From positions 62,001-126,000 of the forward strand of contig NZ_JADQDN010000006.1 in NCBI RefSeq assembly GCF_015694425.1: a stretch of 64,000 nucleotides of DNA. The letters run 5' to 3'. This document shows, in pieces, positions 1 to 8,815 of this stretch. This stretch comes from Microvirga terrestris (GTDB taxonomy: Bacteria > Pseudomonadota > Alphaproteobacteria > Rhizobiales > Beijerinckiaceae). The notes beneath the pieces were generated by a model. That model made no database searches. It was not told the origin of the DNA and saw only the letters and a list, made by a program, of their open reading frames with translations. Position numbers and translations under genes: made by a program. How positions within the stretch are numbered: the stretch's first letter is position 1; every line of letters starts with the position of its first letter.

Positions 1-75
1 GAGCGCAAAGCCCGTATCGCCCGCAATTTTCAGACTGCGGATGTGATCCATTTGGAACGCAACGGTGAGGGTCAT
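1..75 (-). CDS. gshB: Glutathione synthetase, N-terminal fragment (cut by window edge)
   Basis: Only the first 25 codons are in the window, reading leftward from an ATG at 75 to 73. The peptide begins MTLTVAFQMDHIRSLKIAGD, which matches the characteristic start of proteobacterial glutathione synthetase, where a conserved MDHI segment opens the protein. GshB joins gamma-glutamylcysteine and glycine with ATP in the cytoplasm. The neighbourhood supports the call: yraN and rsmI lie just beyond on the same strand, an arrangement common in Rhizobiales. The rest of the gene is outside the window, so domain content and integrity cannot be judged. Confidence 0.75.
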   Translation of the reverse strand, partial: MTLTVAFQMDHIRSLKIAGDTGFAL

Positions 76-236
76 GAGTCGGGCCTCCTGGGAAGCAGGG
101 TTATTGGGCCTAAACTGTAGTATGGCAACCGTTCATCCCGCGTGGCCTGAACGAAAGCCGGGGATGTGGGTTATTCAACGGCCCCGCTTCAGGCTGCCCC
201 TTGCGGATCCCCTCAAGCTTTTCCATGTGAGAGTAC

Positions 237-1121
237 ATGCCCCGCCGCGCCCTTCTGATCGTCAATGCCAAGAGCCGCAGCGGCGCCGCCCAGCGTGACA
301 TTGCCGTGGAACGCCTGAAAGACCATGGCATCGAGCCGGTCCATGTGGATTGCAGCCGCCGGGAGGACCTGTCGCCCCTCATCGTCAAGCATGCGAAAGA
401 TGTGGATTGCGCGGTCGTCGGCGGGGGAGACGGCACGCTCAATGCGGCGGCCTTCGGGGTCATCGAGGCCGGCCTGCCGCTCGGCATCCTGCCGCTCGGC
501 ACTGCCAATGATCTCGCCCGCACCCTCGAGATCCCCTCTGACCTCGACGCTGCCGCCCAGGTGATCGCCGATGGCCACACCCGCAAAATCGATCTCGGCC
601 TCGTCAACGGCGAACCCTTCTTCAATGTGGCGAGCATAGGGCTGTCGGCGGAACTAGCCCAGAAACTGACGCGCGACATCAAGCGCCGCTGGGGCCGTCT
701 GGGCTACGCCATGGTGGCCCTGAACGTTCTGATGCACGCAAAGCCCTTCCGAGCCACGATCTACAGTGAAAACGAGGCTGCCCGTGTGCGGACGCTGCAG
801 GTCGCAGTGGGCAACGGCCGCTTCTATGGCGGCGGCAACGCCGTCGAGCAGGATGCCACCATCGACGACCACCATCTCGACCTCTACAGCCTCGAGCTCG
901 ATCGCGCCTGGAAGCTCGCCCTCATGGCCCGCTCGTTCCGCCACGGCCGTCACGGAGCCTGGAACGAGGTGCGGGCCGTACGTGCCAAGGAATTCGACAT
1001 CCGCACCCGCAAGCCCAAGCCCGTCAACGCGGATGGCGAGATCGTCACGCAGACGCCAGCCCATTTCTCGATCCGCCCTTCGGCCGTGATGGTGTTTGCG
1101 CCGAAGCCGACGGGGAGTTGA
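237..1121 (+). CDS. Diacylglycerol/lipid kinase family protein (YegS-like)
   Basis: A 294-residue cytoplasmic protein with the DAGK catalytic fold. The nucleotide-binding signature GGGDGTLN lies near residues 62-69, followed by the LGTANDLART segment typical of the YegS/BmrU lipid kinases. The length matches bacterial family members. Such enzymes phosphorylate diacylglycerol, phosphatidylglycerol or sphingoid-type lipids with ATP; the substrate cannot be told from sequence. The gene stands alone on the plus strand between gshB and yraN, which interrupts the usual gshB-yraN-rsmI run. The ATG at 237 is the best start; a GAGAG just upstream could serve as a weak ribosome binding site. Confidence 0.85.
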   Translation: MPRRALLIVNAKSRSGAAQRDIAVERLKDHGIEPVHVDCSRREDLSPLIVKHAKDVDCAVVGGGDGTLNAAAFGVIEAGLPLGILPLGTANDLARTLEIPSDLDAAAQVIADGHTRKIDLGLVNGEPFFNVASIGLSAELAQKLTRDIKRRWGRLGYAMVALNVLMHAKPFRATIYSENEAARVRTLQVAVGNGRFYGGGNAVEQDATIDDHHLDLYSLELDRAWKLALMARSFRHGRHGAWNEVRAVRAKEFDIRTRKPKPVNADGEIVTQTPAHFSIRPSAVMVFAPKPTGS

Positions 1122-1142
1122 GAATTATACTTACACCGCCAT

Positions 1143-1286
1143 TGTCATTCCGGGGCGGCCCGTAGAGTCGAGCCCGGAATCCATAACCGCTAACGTTGTA
1201 GGAAAGAGCACAACGGTCGCCGTAATTCTTTCTCGTCTCGTTGTGTTTATGGATTCCGGGCTCCGCTGCGCGGCCCCGGAATGACA
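1143..1286. repeat. Nested inverted repeat, TGTCATTCCGG family
   Basis: TGTCATTCCGGGGC at 1143-1156 is matched by its exact reverse complement at 1273-1286. An inner pair, CCCGGAATCCATAA at 1173-1186 and its complement at 1247-1260, makes the whole unit a nested palindrome of about 144 bp. It fills the gap between the convergent lipid kinase and yraN genes. The same core, CTGTCATTCCGG, recurs at 14779-14823, so this is a dispersed intergenic family. It could act as a bidirectional terminator or a REP-like element. No coding capacity is evident. Confidence 0.75.
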
Positions 1287-1303
1287 GTGGCAACATTGCT
1301 GGT

Positions 1304-1681
1304 TCAATCCATCTCCAACTCGAACGCGCTCACGATATGCTTTGGCCACGTCTTGGGTGCGATGAACACCGCATCCGCGCGCCATGTCTTGTCCGCCGCC
1401 CACTCGTTCCGCGCGAGCCAAGCGCGCACCGCTCGCGAGAAGCGCTGGCGCTTGCGCGCCGTGATGGCGGAAAGCGCATCGTCTATGAGTCCGCGCGCCT
1501 TCACCTCGACGAATGCGATAGTGTCGCCACGCATGACGATCAGGTCAACTTCGCCGCCGGACGCCGCATAACGGCGGGCGAGCGGGCGATAGCCTTTCGC
1601 TACGAGAAATAATAGCGCGATCCACTCGGCGCGATGGCCGCGCAGAAACGTTGCTTCGCGGCGATCAAGCGCGCTCTTCAT
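1304..1681 (-). CDS. yraN: YraN/UPF0102 family nuclease-like protein
   Basis: A 125-residue protein of the UPF0102 (YraN) family, which has a restriction-endonuclease-like fold. The family core is visible as G-E-V-D-L-I around residues 43-48 followed by F-V-E-V-K-A near residues 57-62, the D...ExK arrangement of that fold. The cellular role of the family is not established; a nuclease function in DNA processing is inferred only from fold. It overlaps the end of rsmI by 4 bp (ATGA), so the two are translated together, as in many proteobacteria. The length is normal. Confidence 0.88.
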   Translation of the reverse strand: MKSALDRREATFLRGHRAEWIALLFLVAKGYRPLARRYAASGGEVDLIVMRGDTIAFVEVKARGLIDDALSAITARKRQRFSRAVRAWLARNEWAADKTWRADAVFIAPKTWPKHIVSAFELEMD

Positions 1682-2625
1682 TCGCCCTTCTTCGCAAGTA
1701 CCAAGGCGCGGGCATAGATCTCCCGCTTGGGCATATTGAGTTCCGCCGCCACGATGGCCGCGGCGTCCTTGATCGAGTGGTTCTTGAGGGCTGCTTCGAG
1801 CTTGCCGTCGAGGACTGCATCGGCTTCCGCCGCATGCATGGCCTTGGTGGCTTCGCCGATCAGCACCACGATCTCACCCTTGGGCGGGCCTTCCTCGGCG
1901 AATTGCCGGGCGAGTTCGGGGAGCGTTCCGCGCCGGATGGTTTCGAACATCTTCGTGAGTTCGCGCGCCACCACGGCCTGCCGCTCACCCAGCACCTCCG
2001 CCGCATCCGCAAGCATTTCGGGAAGGCGGTGCGGCCCCTCGAACAGCATGAGCGTGCCGGGAATGGTGCCGATCTCGGCCAGCCTGGTGCGCCGTGCACC
2101 GCTCTTCGCCGGCAGGAAGCCCTCGAAGAAGAAGCGGTCCGTCGGCAGGCCGGACGCCACCAGCGCAGTGAGCACGGCGGAGGGGCCGGGGATCGGCGTG
2201 ACCGGGAGCCCTTCCTCGATGGCCGCCTGCACGAGCTTGTAGCCGGGATCCGACACCAGTGGCGTGCCGGCATCCGAGACCAGCGCCAGGGCCTGTCCTT
2301 CGCGGATGCGGTGGACCATGCGCTCGCGCACGGCATCATTGGAATGCTCGTGATAGGCCACCAGCGGCGTGGTGATGCCGTAATGGGCGAGCAGCGTCTT
2401 CGTCACCCGGGTGTCCTCGGCCAGAACCGCGTCCGCGGCGGCGAGCACGCTCAGCGCCCGGAAGGACACGTCCTGCAGGTTGCCGATGGGGGTCGCGACC
2501 ACATAGAGGCCGGGCGAGAGGGGTTTGGCCTCGGCGGCAAGGCCGAAGGCGGTGAAGGTGGCGATCCGCTCATTGGGCTCGCGCCGCTTCGTTCGATTAT
2601 CGATTCTCTGATTCATTGCCGTCAC
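1678..2625 (-). CDS. rsmI: 16S rRNA (cytidine(1402)-2'-O)-methyltransferase RsmI
   Basis: RsmI uses S-adenosylmethionine to 2'-O-methylate C1402 in the decoding centre of 16S rRNA. The 315-residue frame has the tetrapyrrole-methylase-type fold with the expected motifs in order: [11 protein letters not shown] near residue 43, [14 protein letters not shown] and the GPSAVL segment. The family normally starts shortly before the ATPIGN motif, so the first 25 or so residues may be over-called; the ATG at 2625 is the longest choice. It is the first gene of a two-gene unit with yraN and diverges from the LpoA-like lipoprotein gene, also a common pairing. Confidence 0.92.
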   Translation of the reverse strand: MTAMNQRIDNRTKRREPNERIATFTAFGLAAEAKPLSPGLYVVATPIGNLQDVSFRALSVLAAADAVLAEDTRVTKTLLAHYGITTPLVAYHEHSNDAVRERMVHRIREGQALALVSDAGTPLVSDPGYKLVQAAIEEGLPVTPIPGPSAVLTALVASGLPTDRFFFEGFLPAKSGARRTRLAEIGTIPGTLMLFEGPHRLPEMLADAAEVLGERQAVVARELTKMFETIRRGTLPELARQFAEEGPPKGEIVVLIGEATKAMHAAEADAVLDGKLEAALKNHSIKDAAAIVAAELNMPKREIYARALVLAKKGE

Positions 2626-2750
2626 TGTCGCATGAAGGAGCGGCTTCGCGAAAGCCGGGCGTCAGGCCTCAAGTTCCTGTTGGAAACAATGTTTACTTTT
2701 GGCCGGTACATTTCTCCCATTGACGAAGGCTATTTCCAAGGGGGGCGGAG

Positions 2751-4037
2751 ATGGCGCGCGTGTCGTATAAGTGGGCTCGGGGCTCTCTGAGCCAGTCGGG
2801 CTGGGCTCTTGTGCTGGCTGGCTCGCTGGCCTTGTCGGGTTGCGTCGGTTCGGAAGCTCTTTCGCCACCGCGCAAGGTGAGCCGGGCTCAACCTGCTCCT
2901 GTCGAGCCGTCCTATGCCGCTGGGGTGGCGCCGCCCGCTATTGCCATGCAGACTCCTGCGCCGGGGCCGCTCGCGGGCTCCACGACCATCGGCACTGGCC
3001 CCGTCAAGGTCGCCCTGATCCTGCCCATGAGCGCTCCCGGGCAGGGGGGTGTCGTGGCGCAGAGCATGCGCAATGCCGCCCAAATGGCTGTGAGCGAGTT
3101 CCAGGGCCAGGACATCACCCTCCTCGTGAAGGACGACAATGGCACGCCGGAGGGCGCGCTAAGCGTCGCGCAGCAGGCGCTCGCGGAAGGGGCTGAACTC
3201 ATCATCGGCCCGGTCTTTTCCGGCTCTGTCCAGGCGGCGGCGCAAGTGGCGCGCGAGCGGGGCAAACCCATCATCGGGTTCTCGTCGGATGCGAGCGTCG
3301 CGACCCGTGGCGTCTATCTCCTGAGCTTCCTCGTGCAGGAGGAGGTCGATCGCATCGTCGCCTTCGCGGCCGCTCAGGGCCGCCGCTCGATCGCGGCTCT
3401 GATCCCTGAAACGCAATATGGGCGCGTGGCCGAGGCGCGGCTGCAGCAGGCAGCCGCCCGGCAGGGCCTGCGCATCGCCGCGCTCGAATATTACCCAGTC
3501 GGTCAGCCGCAGGTGGGGGTGCAGCGTCTCGCCCGCGTGATCGGCGGAGCCGCCCCGCAGGTGGATGCCCTGTTCATTCCCGACAATGGTGATGGCCTGC
3601 CGGCAGTCGCCCAGGCGCTGCAGATGGCGGGCTTCGATCCCACGCGGGTCAAACCGCTCGGCACCGGCGTGTGGAACGAGCCGCGCATCTTCGCCTTGCC
3701 GGCCCTGCAGGGCGGCTGGTTCGCGGCGCCCGACAACCGCGGCTTCGAGGCCTTCGCCGAGCGCTACCGCGTACGCTTCAACACCGACCCGATCCGCCTT
3801 GCAACGCTCTCCTACGATGCTGTCACACTCGCGGCGGCGCTCGCGCGCATGCAGGGCGCGCAAGCCTTCAGCGATGCAATGCTGACCAACCCGGCGGGCT
3901 TTGCTGGCGCGGACGGTGTCTTCCGCTTCAACCCCGACGGCACCAATGCCCGCGCTCTGACCGTGCAGGAGATTCGCAACGGCACCGCTGTCGCGGTCAG
4001 CGGAGCGCCGCGAACTCTGGTCGCTTCGGGAACCTAA
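2751..4037 (+). CDS. Penicillin-binding protein activator, LpoA/LppC-like lipoprotein
   Basis: A 428-residue lipoprotein. Residues 18-31 form a signal peptide ending in the lipobox LALSGC, with Cys31 as the predicted lipidated residue. After a Pro/Ala-rich linker (about 35-80) comes a periplasmic-binding-protein type 1 fold (KVALILPMSAPG near 86-97; IIGPVFSGSVQAAA further on), as in the LppC/LpoA family. LpoA in gammaproteobacteria stimulates PBP1A; the alphaproteobacterial versions are annotated by homology only. The site GGGGGCGGAG ahead of ATG 2751 supports this start. It is divergent from rsmI, the typical location for this family. Confidence 0.85.
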   Translation: MARVSYKWARGSLSQSGWALVLAGSLALSGCVGSEALSPPRKVSRAQPAPVEPSYAAGVAPPAIAMQTPAPGPLAGSTTIGTGPVKVALILPMSAPGQGGVVAQSMRNAAQMAVSEFQGQDITLLVKDDNGTPEGALSVAQQALAEGAELIIGPVFSGSVQAAAQVARERGKPIIGFSSDASVATRGVYLLSFLVQEEVDRIVAFAAAQGRRSIAALIPETQYGRVAEARLQQAAARQGLRIAALEYYPVGQPQVGVQRLARVIGGAAPQVDALFIPDNGDGLPAVAQALQMAGFDPTRVKPLGTGVWNEPRIFALPALQGGWFAAPDNRGFEAFAERYRVRFNTDPIRLATLSYDAVTLAAALARMQGAQAFSDAMLTNPAGFAGADGVFRFNPDGTNARALTVQEIRNGTAVAVSGAPRTLVASGT

Positions 4038-4108
4038 CGCACGTTCAAGGTGTCATCCCACAGGAACTGGCCCACCGTGCCGCCGGGTCGGACGGGATCT
4101 TTCGCGAC

Positions 4109-5395
4109 ATGGCCCACTGGAAGCTGCTTCTCAGGCGCTTGGTTCGCCAGATCTGGTTCAGGATCACGCTTTTCTGCCTCGGCGGCTTCGCTGCAGCTTT
4201 CGCGGCGCTGCTGCTGCAGCCCTACATTCCGGAGAACATTGCGCTCAGCGTCGGGGCCGATTCCGTTGGCAACATTCTCGGCATCCTGGCCGCCAGCATG
4301 CTGACGGTGACGACCTTTTCCCTGACCACGATGGTTTCCGCGTTTGCGTCGGCCAGCTCGAACCTGACTCCACGCGCTACGCAGCTCCTTATGGAAGACA
4401 CAACGGCCCATAATGCCCTCGCGACCTTCCTGGGGGCGTTTCTCTATAGCATCGTCGGTATCGTGGCTCTCTCGACGGGAACCTATGGCTCCACGGGACG
4501 CCTGGTTCTGCTCGCCGTCACCATCCTGGTGATCATCTTCATCGTGGTGACGCTCCTGCGCTGGATCGGCCGGTTGACCAAGCTCGGCACCGTGCGGGAA
4601 ACCATCGAGCAGCTCGAAACGGCCGCGTCCTCGGCCCTCGCCAAATGGTGCAAGAATCCCCACCTCCGGGCTGCGCCGCGCCTGGATTGGGTCCGCATGG
4701 CGCGCGCGGTTTATCCATGCAGGATCGGCTACGTTCAACACATCGACGTGGAGCAACTCGCCGGCATCGTCGACAACCGTGACGTCCTGATCGACGTAGA
4801 CGTTCTGCCCGGCACATTTGTCGACCCGACCCGGCCCATTGCTTATGTGGACGAAGAGATGTCGGACGAGGACATCGGCAAGGTGCGCAACGCCTTTCTG
4901 CTGGGCGACCGGCGCACCTACGAACAGGACCCCCGTTTTGGTCTCATCGCCTTGAGTGAAGTCGCCTCACGAGCCTTGTCGCCCGCGATCAACGATCCGG
5001 GCACCGCCATCGACGTGATCAATGCCGGCGTCCGCGTTCTGGCTCTCTACAGCGGCCGGAATGTCGAGGAAGAGGACCTTGTGTTTCCCAAGGTCCGGAT
5101 GCCGCCGCTATCCGCCGCGGACATGATGGAGGACTTCTTCGTGCCCATCGCACGCGATGGCGCCGGTCTGCTCGAGGTCGGGATCAAGCTCCAGAAAGCG
5201 CTTCGGTCTCTGTCGAGACTGTCGCCTGAGCTCTTCGGCAAACTCGCCGAGGAGCATTCCGAAGACGCCATGAGGCGTGCCGGGAAAGCCCTCGACGAGC
5301 GTGATCTCGAGCGCGTCCGCCGCCACGCCCTGAACCGTATGCCGGAGCAGGCCGTTCAGAAACCCATGGCGTATCCCGGCTCGAAGGTCCGGTAG
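4109..5395 (+). CDS. DUF2254 family integral membrane protein
   Basis: A predicted inner-membrane protein of 428 residues. About four hydrophobic helices occupy the N-terminal third (roughly residues 18-40, 55-85, 105-130 and 132-155), followed by a large soluble C-terminal part. The pattern and motifs (SMLTVTTFSLTTMV, SPAINDPGTA) match DUF2254. No biochemical role is established for the family. The frame stays open upstream to 3671 inside the preceding lipoprotein gene, but ATG 4109 precedes the first hydrophobic helix and is the sensible start. It ends one base before the convergent OsmC gene. Confidence 0.8.
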   Translation: MAHWKLLLRRLVRQIWFRITLFCLGGFAAAFAALLLQPYIPENIALSVGADSVGNILGILAASMLTVTTFSLTTMVSAFASASSNLTPRATQLLMEDTTAHNALATFLGAFLYSIVGIVALSTGTYGSTGRLVLLAVTILVIIFIVVTLLRWIGRLTKLGTVRETIEQLETAASSALAKWCKNPHLRAAPRLDWVRMARAVYPCRIGYVQHIDVEQLAGIVDNRDVLIDVDVLPGTFVDPTRPIAYVDEEMSDEDIGKVRNAFLLGDRRTYEQDPRFGLIALSEVASRALSPAINDPGTAIDVINAGVRVLALYSGRNVEEEDLVFPKVRMPPLSAADMMEDFFVPIARDGAGLLEVGIKLQKALRSLSRLSPELFGKLAEEHSEDAMRRAGKALDERDLERVRRHALNRMPEQAVQKPMAYPGSKVR

Positions 5396-5396
5396 A

Positions 5397-5906
5397 TCAG
5401 CGACGCGTCAGCGTCGCGCTTAGTTCGGGCTTGTTGTTGAGGCTCTGGAACACCACGCAGTAGCGCTCGGTGAGCTTGAGCAGCTGATCGATCTTCTCCT
5501 GCGGCGCATCCGTGTCGACCTCGAAGGAAAGGCGGATGTTCCTGAAGCCCACGGGCGCGGTCTTGTCCACGCCCAGCGTGCCGCGGAAATCGAGATCGCC
5601 TTCCGCCTTCACGGCGCCGTGGCGAAGATCGATCTCAAGCGCGGTCGCCACGGCTTTGAGCGTGACGCCCGCGCAGGCGACGAGCGCTTCGAGCAGCATG
5701 TCGCCGGAGCACAGCTCCGCGCCGGAGCCGCCGGTGGCCGGGTGCAGGCCCGCTACAGCGAGCGCGCGGCCGGTCTCGACCTTACAGGCGATGTGTTGGT
5801 CGTCCAGCGTGCCGTGCGCCTTGAGGGTGATGACGGCGGCGTTCGGATCGCTGCGGTACTGGTCCTTCAACGGCGCCTGGAGGGCGCGGAGGGCTGTGGC
5901 GTCCAT
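5397..5906 (-). CDS. OsmC family protein
   Basis: A 169-residue cytoplasmic protein of the OsmC/Ohr superfamily, which in studied members reduces organic or fatty-acid hydroperoxides through paired cysteines. Cys66 lies in AELCSGDM and Cys78 in the helix VACAGVTLKAVA, the second being the conserved family position. The sequence resembles the OsmC/YhfA branch more than Ohr. It lies downstream of and on the same strand as the sulfonate-type ABC genes, 21 bp after the ATPase gene, so it may be co-transcribed with them. A short hairpin (5400-5417) sits in its last codons. Substrate is not predictable. Confidence 0.82.
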   Translation of the reverse strand: MDATALRALQAPLKDQYRSDPNAAVITLKAHGTLDDQHIACKVETGRALAVAGLHPATGGSGAELCSGDMLLEALVACAGVTLKAVATALEIDLRHGAVKAEGDLDFRGTLGVDKTAPVGFRNIRLSFEVDTDAPQEKIDQLLKLTERYCVVFQSLNNKPELSATLTRR

Positions 5907-5927
5907 GATCTGTATCCTTGGATATGC

Positions 5928-6716
5928 TTACCACCACAGCGCGGCGGCTTGGCGGTCGCGTTCGCGCTGGGGCTGCGCCTGAGGAGCTTTGAGGGAATGG
6001 TCGAGAGCCGTCAAGACGCGGCGCACGGAGGTCTCGAACGGAAGTCCCGTCCTGTCGCGCGGGCGGGACAGCGTGAGCGGCAACTCGTCGAAGATGCGGC
6101 CGGGCTTGGGCTGCATGACGACGGCGCGGTCGGCGAGCGTCACCGCCTCCTGCACGTCATGCGTAACGAGCACCACGGTGGGGCGCGTCTCCTCCCACAG
6201 GCCGAGCAGGTGCTCGTGCAGGCTTGCCCGCGTGAACGCATCGAGGGCGGAGAAAGGCTCGTCGAGGAGGAGCACCTTCGGATTGGTGACGAACGCGCGG
6301 GCAATCGACACGCGCTGCTGCTGTCCGCCCGAGAGGTCGCGCGGCCAACGGTCGGCATGCTCGACGAGGCCGATCTTTTCGAGCGCATGCGTCACGCGCA
6401 GCTTCTTCTCGGTAGCGCTTAACCCATCGAGCCCGAACGCGATGTTGTCGAAAACCGACAGCCAGGGCAGCAGGCGCGGCTCCTGGAACACGATACCCAC
6501 GGCGGGATGCGGACCGGACAGCACCTCATCGTCGAGGCGAATCCGCCCGGCGCTTTCCCGGTCGAGGCCGGCGATGAGGCGCAGTAATGTGGTCTTGCCA
6601 CAGCCCGAGCCGCCGATGAGCGAAACGATCTCGCCCTCATGCACGGTGAGATTGATGTCCGAGAGCGCACGCGTGCCGTCGGCATAGGTCTTGGAGAGAT
6701 GCTCAAACGTCAGCAT
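5928..6716 (-). CDS. ABC transporter ATP-binding protein, sulfonate/taurine/nitrate type
   Basis: The 262-residue cytoplasmic ATPase of an ABC importer. Walker A GGSGCGKTT is at residues 35-43, the signature LSGGQ at 128-132 and Walker B LLLDEP near 149-154, followed by the switch His in VTHDVQE. The length and partners place it with SsuB/TauB/NrtD. It overlaps the permease gene by one base, and the order substrate-binding protein, permease, ATPase on one strand is that of a complete importer. No monooxygenase (ssuD, tauD) accompanies it, so the exact substrate (sulfonate, taurine or a related compound) stays open. Confidence 0.9.
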   Translation of the reverse strand: MLTFEHLSKTYADGTRALSDINLTVHEGEIVSLIGGSGCGKTTLLRLIAGLDRESAGRIRLDDEVLSGPHPAVGIVFQEPRLLPWLSVFDNIAFGLDGLSATEKKLRVTHALEKIGLVEHADRWPRDLSGGQQQRVSIARAFVTNPKVLLLDEPFSALDAFTRASLHEHLLGLWEETRPTVVLVTHDVQEAVTLADRAVVMQPKPGRIFDELPLTLSRPRDRTGLPFETSVRRVLTALDHSLKAPQAQPQRERDRQAAALWW

Positions 6717-7594
6717 TACAATCTCTCCCGCACGGTGTCCTGCCAGCGCACGAGCGGCTTGGCGGCGACAACCAGCAGGCTGTCAGCCGTTTTGCCGAGC
6801 AGCGCGAAGGCGATGATGGCCGCGAGGATCTGGTCCGGCTTGCCCATCTGCTGCCCGTCGACGAGCAGGTAGCCGAGGCCTTCCGACGCGCCCATGAACT
6901 CGGCCGCCACCACGAACATGAAGCCGAGGCCGAGGCCTGAGCGCAGCGCGATCACGGCTTCGGGCAACACTGCCGGCAGCAGGATGCGGCGGGCGAGCTG
7001 GACGCGCGAGAGGCGGAACACATGGCCGACTTCCACGAGCTTGCGATCAACGGACAGGATCGCGCCCGCGATGCCGAGATACACGGGAAAGAACACGCCG
7101 ATTGCAATCAGCGCCACTTTTGACGCCTCGAAGATGCCGAGCCACAGAATGAACAGCGGTACCCAGGCGATAGAGGGGATTGCCCGCAGGGCCTGCAGGG
7201 TGGGATCGAGCAATTGGCGCATGGTCTTGCTTGAACCGGAGAGCGCACCGAGCACGATGCCGGATAATGACCCGATGACGAAACCGACGAGAACGCGCCA
7301 GAGCGTCATCCAGGCATGGGTCCGCAATTCGCCCGTTTGCGCCAAACCCCAAAGCATCGCGATGATGCGGCTCGGCGGCGGCACGAGGCGGCCTTCAGCC
7401 AGGCCGAAGGTGACGGCGGCTTCCCAGAGAAGCGCAATGGCGACCGGCAAGAAAAAACCGAGAAGGATGCGCCAGTCGAAGACGCGTCGCTTCTCGGTGG
7501 AGGTTGGGGCCGCGAGAGCGGCGGCACCCTCATGGGAGGACCAGGCTTGGCTTACAGCGTTGCCTGTCACGGCGCTCTCCCGCGATAAAGTCAT
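6716..7594 (-). CDS. ABC transporter permease, SsuC/TauC-like
   Basis: A 292-residue inner-membrane permease with about six hydrophobic segments after a cytoplasmic N-terminus of some 40 residues. It carries the BPD_transp_1 coupling-loop pattern (LPAVLPEAVIALRSGLGLG), where it contacts the ATPase. It is most like the SsuC/TauC group because of its size and its binding-protein partner. It overlaps both neighbours by a single base, which implies coupled translation. It would form the membrane channel of the importer encoded at 5928-8562. Confidence 0.9.
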   Translation of the reverse strand: MTLSRESAVTGNAVSQAWSSHEGAAALAAPTSTEKRRVFDWRILLGFFLPVAIALLWEAAVTFGLAEGRLVPPPSRIIAMLWGLAQTGELRTHAWMTLWRVLVGFVIGSLSGIVLGALSGSSKTMRQLLDPTLQALRAIPSIAWVPLFILWLGIFEASKVALIAIGVFFPVYLGIAGAILSVDRKLVEVGHVFRLSRVQLARRILLPAVLPEAVIALRSGLGLGFMFVVAAEFMGASEGLGYLLVDGQQMGKPDQILAAIIAFALLGKTADSLLVVAAKPLVRWQDTVRERL

Positions 7595-8562
7595 CAGCGC
7601 GATGCGGTGGCGAAGCGGCGGTCGATGAGGGAATCGACGGCGGCGCGCACGTTGGTCTCAGGGGTGATGACGCCGGCCTGCTGCAGGGCGAGGCCTGCGG
7701 CCAGGATGGTGTCGATCTGAGGCTGACCGATCGAGGAGTGCGTGAGCTCCGTGCGCTCGAGCTGACGCTCGATCACCGGATCGGCGAGCTTCGTGTAGGA
7801 GATCAGGGACTTCTTCAGCTCGTCCTTGTTGGCGAGCGCATATTTGCGCGCCTCTTCGTAGGCCTTGAGCACGCGCTCCACGAGGGCAGGGTTGTCCTTG
7901 GCGAAGGCTTCCGAGACGTTGAGCACGCCCCAGGTGTTGGCGCCGGCGTTGCGGTAGAACAGCTTGGCGCCGGTTTCCACTTCGGCCGCAGCCATCAGCG
8001 GGTCGAGGCCGGCCCAGGCATCCACGTCGCCGCGCTCGAGCGCGGTGCGGCCGTCCGGATGCTGGAGCAGAACGAGCTTCACGTCCTTTTCGGTGAGCTT
8101 GGCCTCCTGCAGGGCGCGCACCAGGAAGATGTGCGGATCGGTGCCGCGGGTCACGGCCACGCGTTTGCCCTTCAGGTCTTCGACCTTGGTGATGCCGGTG
8201 TCCTTGCCGGTCACGAGTGCCGTCCATTCGGGGCGGGAATAGACATAGATCGTTTTGATCGGGTTACCGTTGATCTTGCCAATCAGGGCGGCGGCACCGG
8301 CCGTGGAGCCGAAATCGATCGAACCGGCGTTCAGGAACTCAAGCGCCTTGTTGGAGCCGAGCGACTGCACCCAGCGCACCTTGATGCCGTCTTTCTCCAG
8401 CTCCTTCTCGAGGAAGCCTTTGTCCTTGAGAAGGAGGCTTACCGGGTTGTAGGTGGCGAAGTCGATCTTGATTTCCTTGGGCTGCGCAATGGCGCCGTTG
8501 GCGAGAATTGTCAGGCCGGTGGCGACAGAGGCTGCGAGGAGGAGGCGGCGGGTCAGGCTCAT
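7594..8562 (-). CDS. ABC transporter substrate-binding protein, aliphatic sulfonate/taurine-like
   Basis: A 322-residue exported protein. A signal peptide covers about residues 1-26 (ending ANGAIA), followed by a periplasmic-binding fold of the SsuA/TauA/NMT1 type: VSLLLKDKGFLEKE, ALEFLNAGSIDFGSTAGAA and GKRVAVTRGTDPHIFLVRAL. These match aliphatic-sulfonate binding proteins, but the ligand cannot be fixed from sequence. It is the first gene of the ABC unit, divergent from glnD across 253 bp. That gap is comparatively AT-rich and contains a short dyad at 8729-8746 that could be part of its control region. Confidence 0.88.
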   Translation of the reverse strand: MSLTRRLLLAASVATGLTILANGAIAQPKEIKIDFATYNPVSLLLKDKGFLEKELEKDGIKVRWVQSLGSNKALEFLNAGSIDFGSTAGAAALIGKINGNPIKTIYVYSRPEWTALVTGKDTGITKVEDLKGKRVAVTRGTDPHIFLVRALQEAKLTEKDVKLVLLQHPDGRTALERGDVDAWAGLDPLMAAAEVETGAKLFYRNAGANTWGVLNVSEAFAKDNPALVERVLKAYEEARKYALANKDELKKSLISYTKLADPVIERQLERTELTHSSIGQPQIDTILAAGLALQQAGVITPETNVRAAVDSLIDRRFATASR

Positions 8563-8728
8563 TGTTCAGTTCCCATGGTTGGCGCATGGGAGCATCGTGT
8601 GAGGCGCCCGGCGCTTTAGCTGCACTTGTTTCGCGCCCGCAATCTGCATGCTTCAAATCGGCGCGTGTCCTTTTTATAGAACCCGACGTTTTTTATGTCA
8701 AACAACATCTCTTATAAAGAACATCCTA

Positions 8729-8746
8729 TCCGCTTTTCCGGATAAG
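8729..8746. promoter_or_regulatory. Dyad TATCCG-N6-CGGATA in the ssuA-like/glnD divergent region
   Basis: A perfect 6+6 bp inverted repeat with a 6-base spacer in the 253-bp gap between the divergently transcribed ABC operon and glnD. Its size and position suit a dimeric regulator, but I do not recognise a known consensus. The surrounding AT-rich stretch (about 8671-8728) is the likeliest promoter region for the ABC operon. Confidence 0.3.
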
Positions 8747-8815
8747 ACCAGTCCACCCTTGGGCGAAGGCCTTTTTGGGTGGTAAGCCCACCAGCAGCTC
8801 GTATACGGTTACTGC

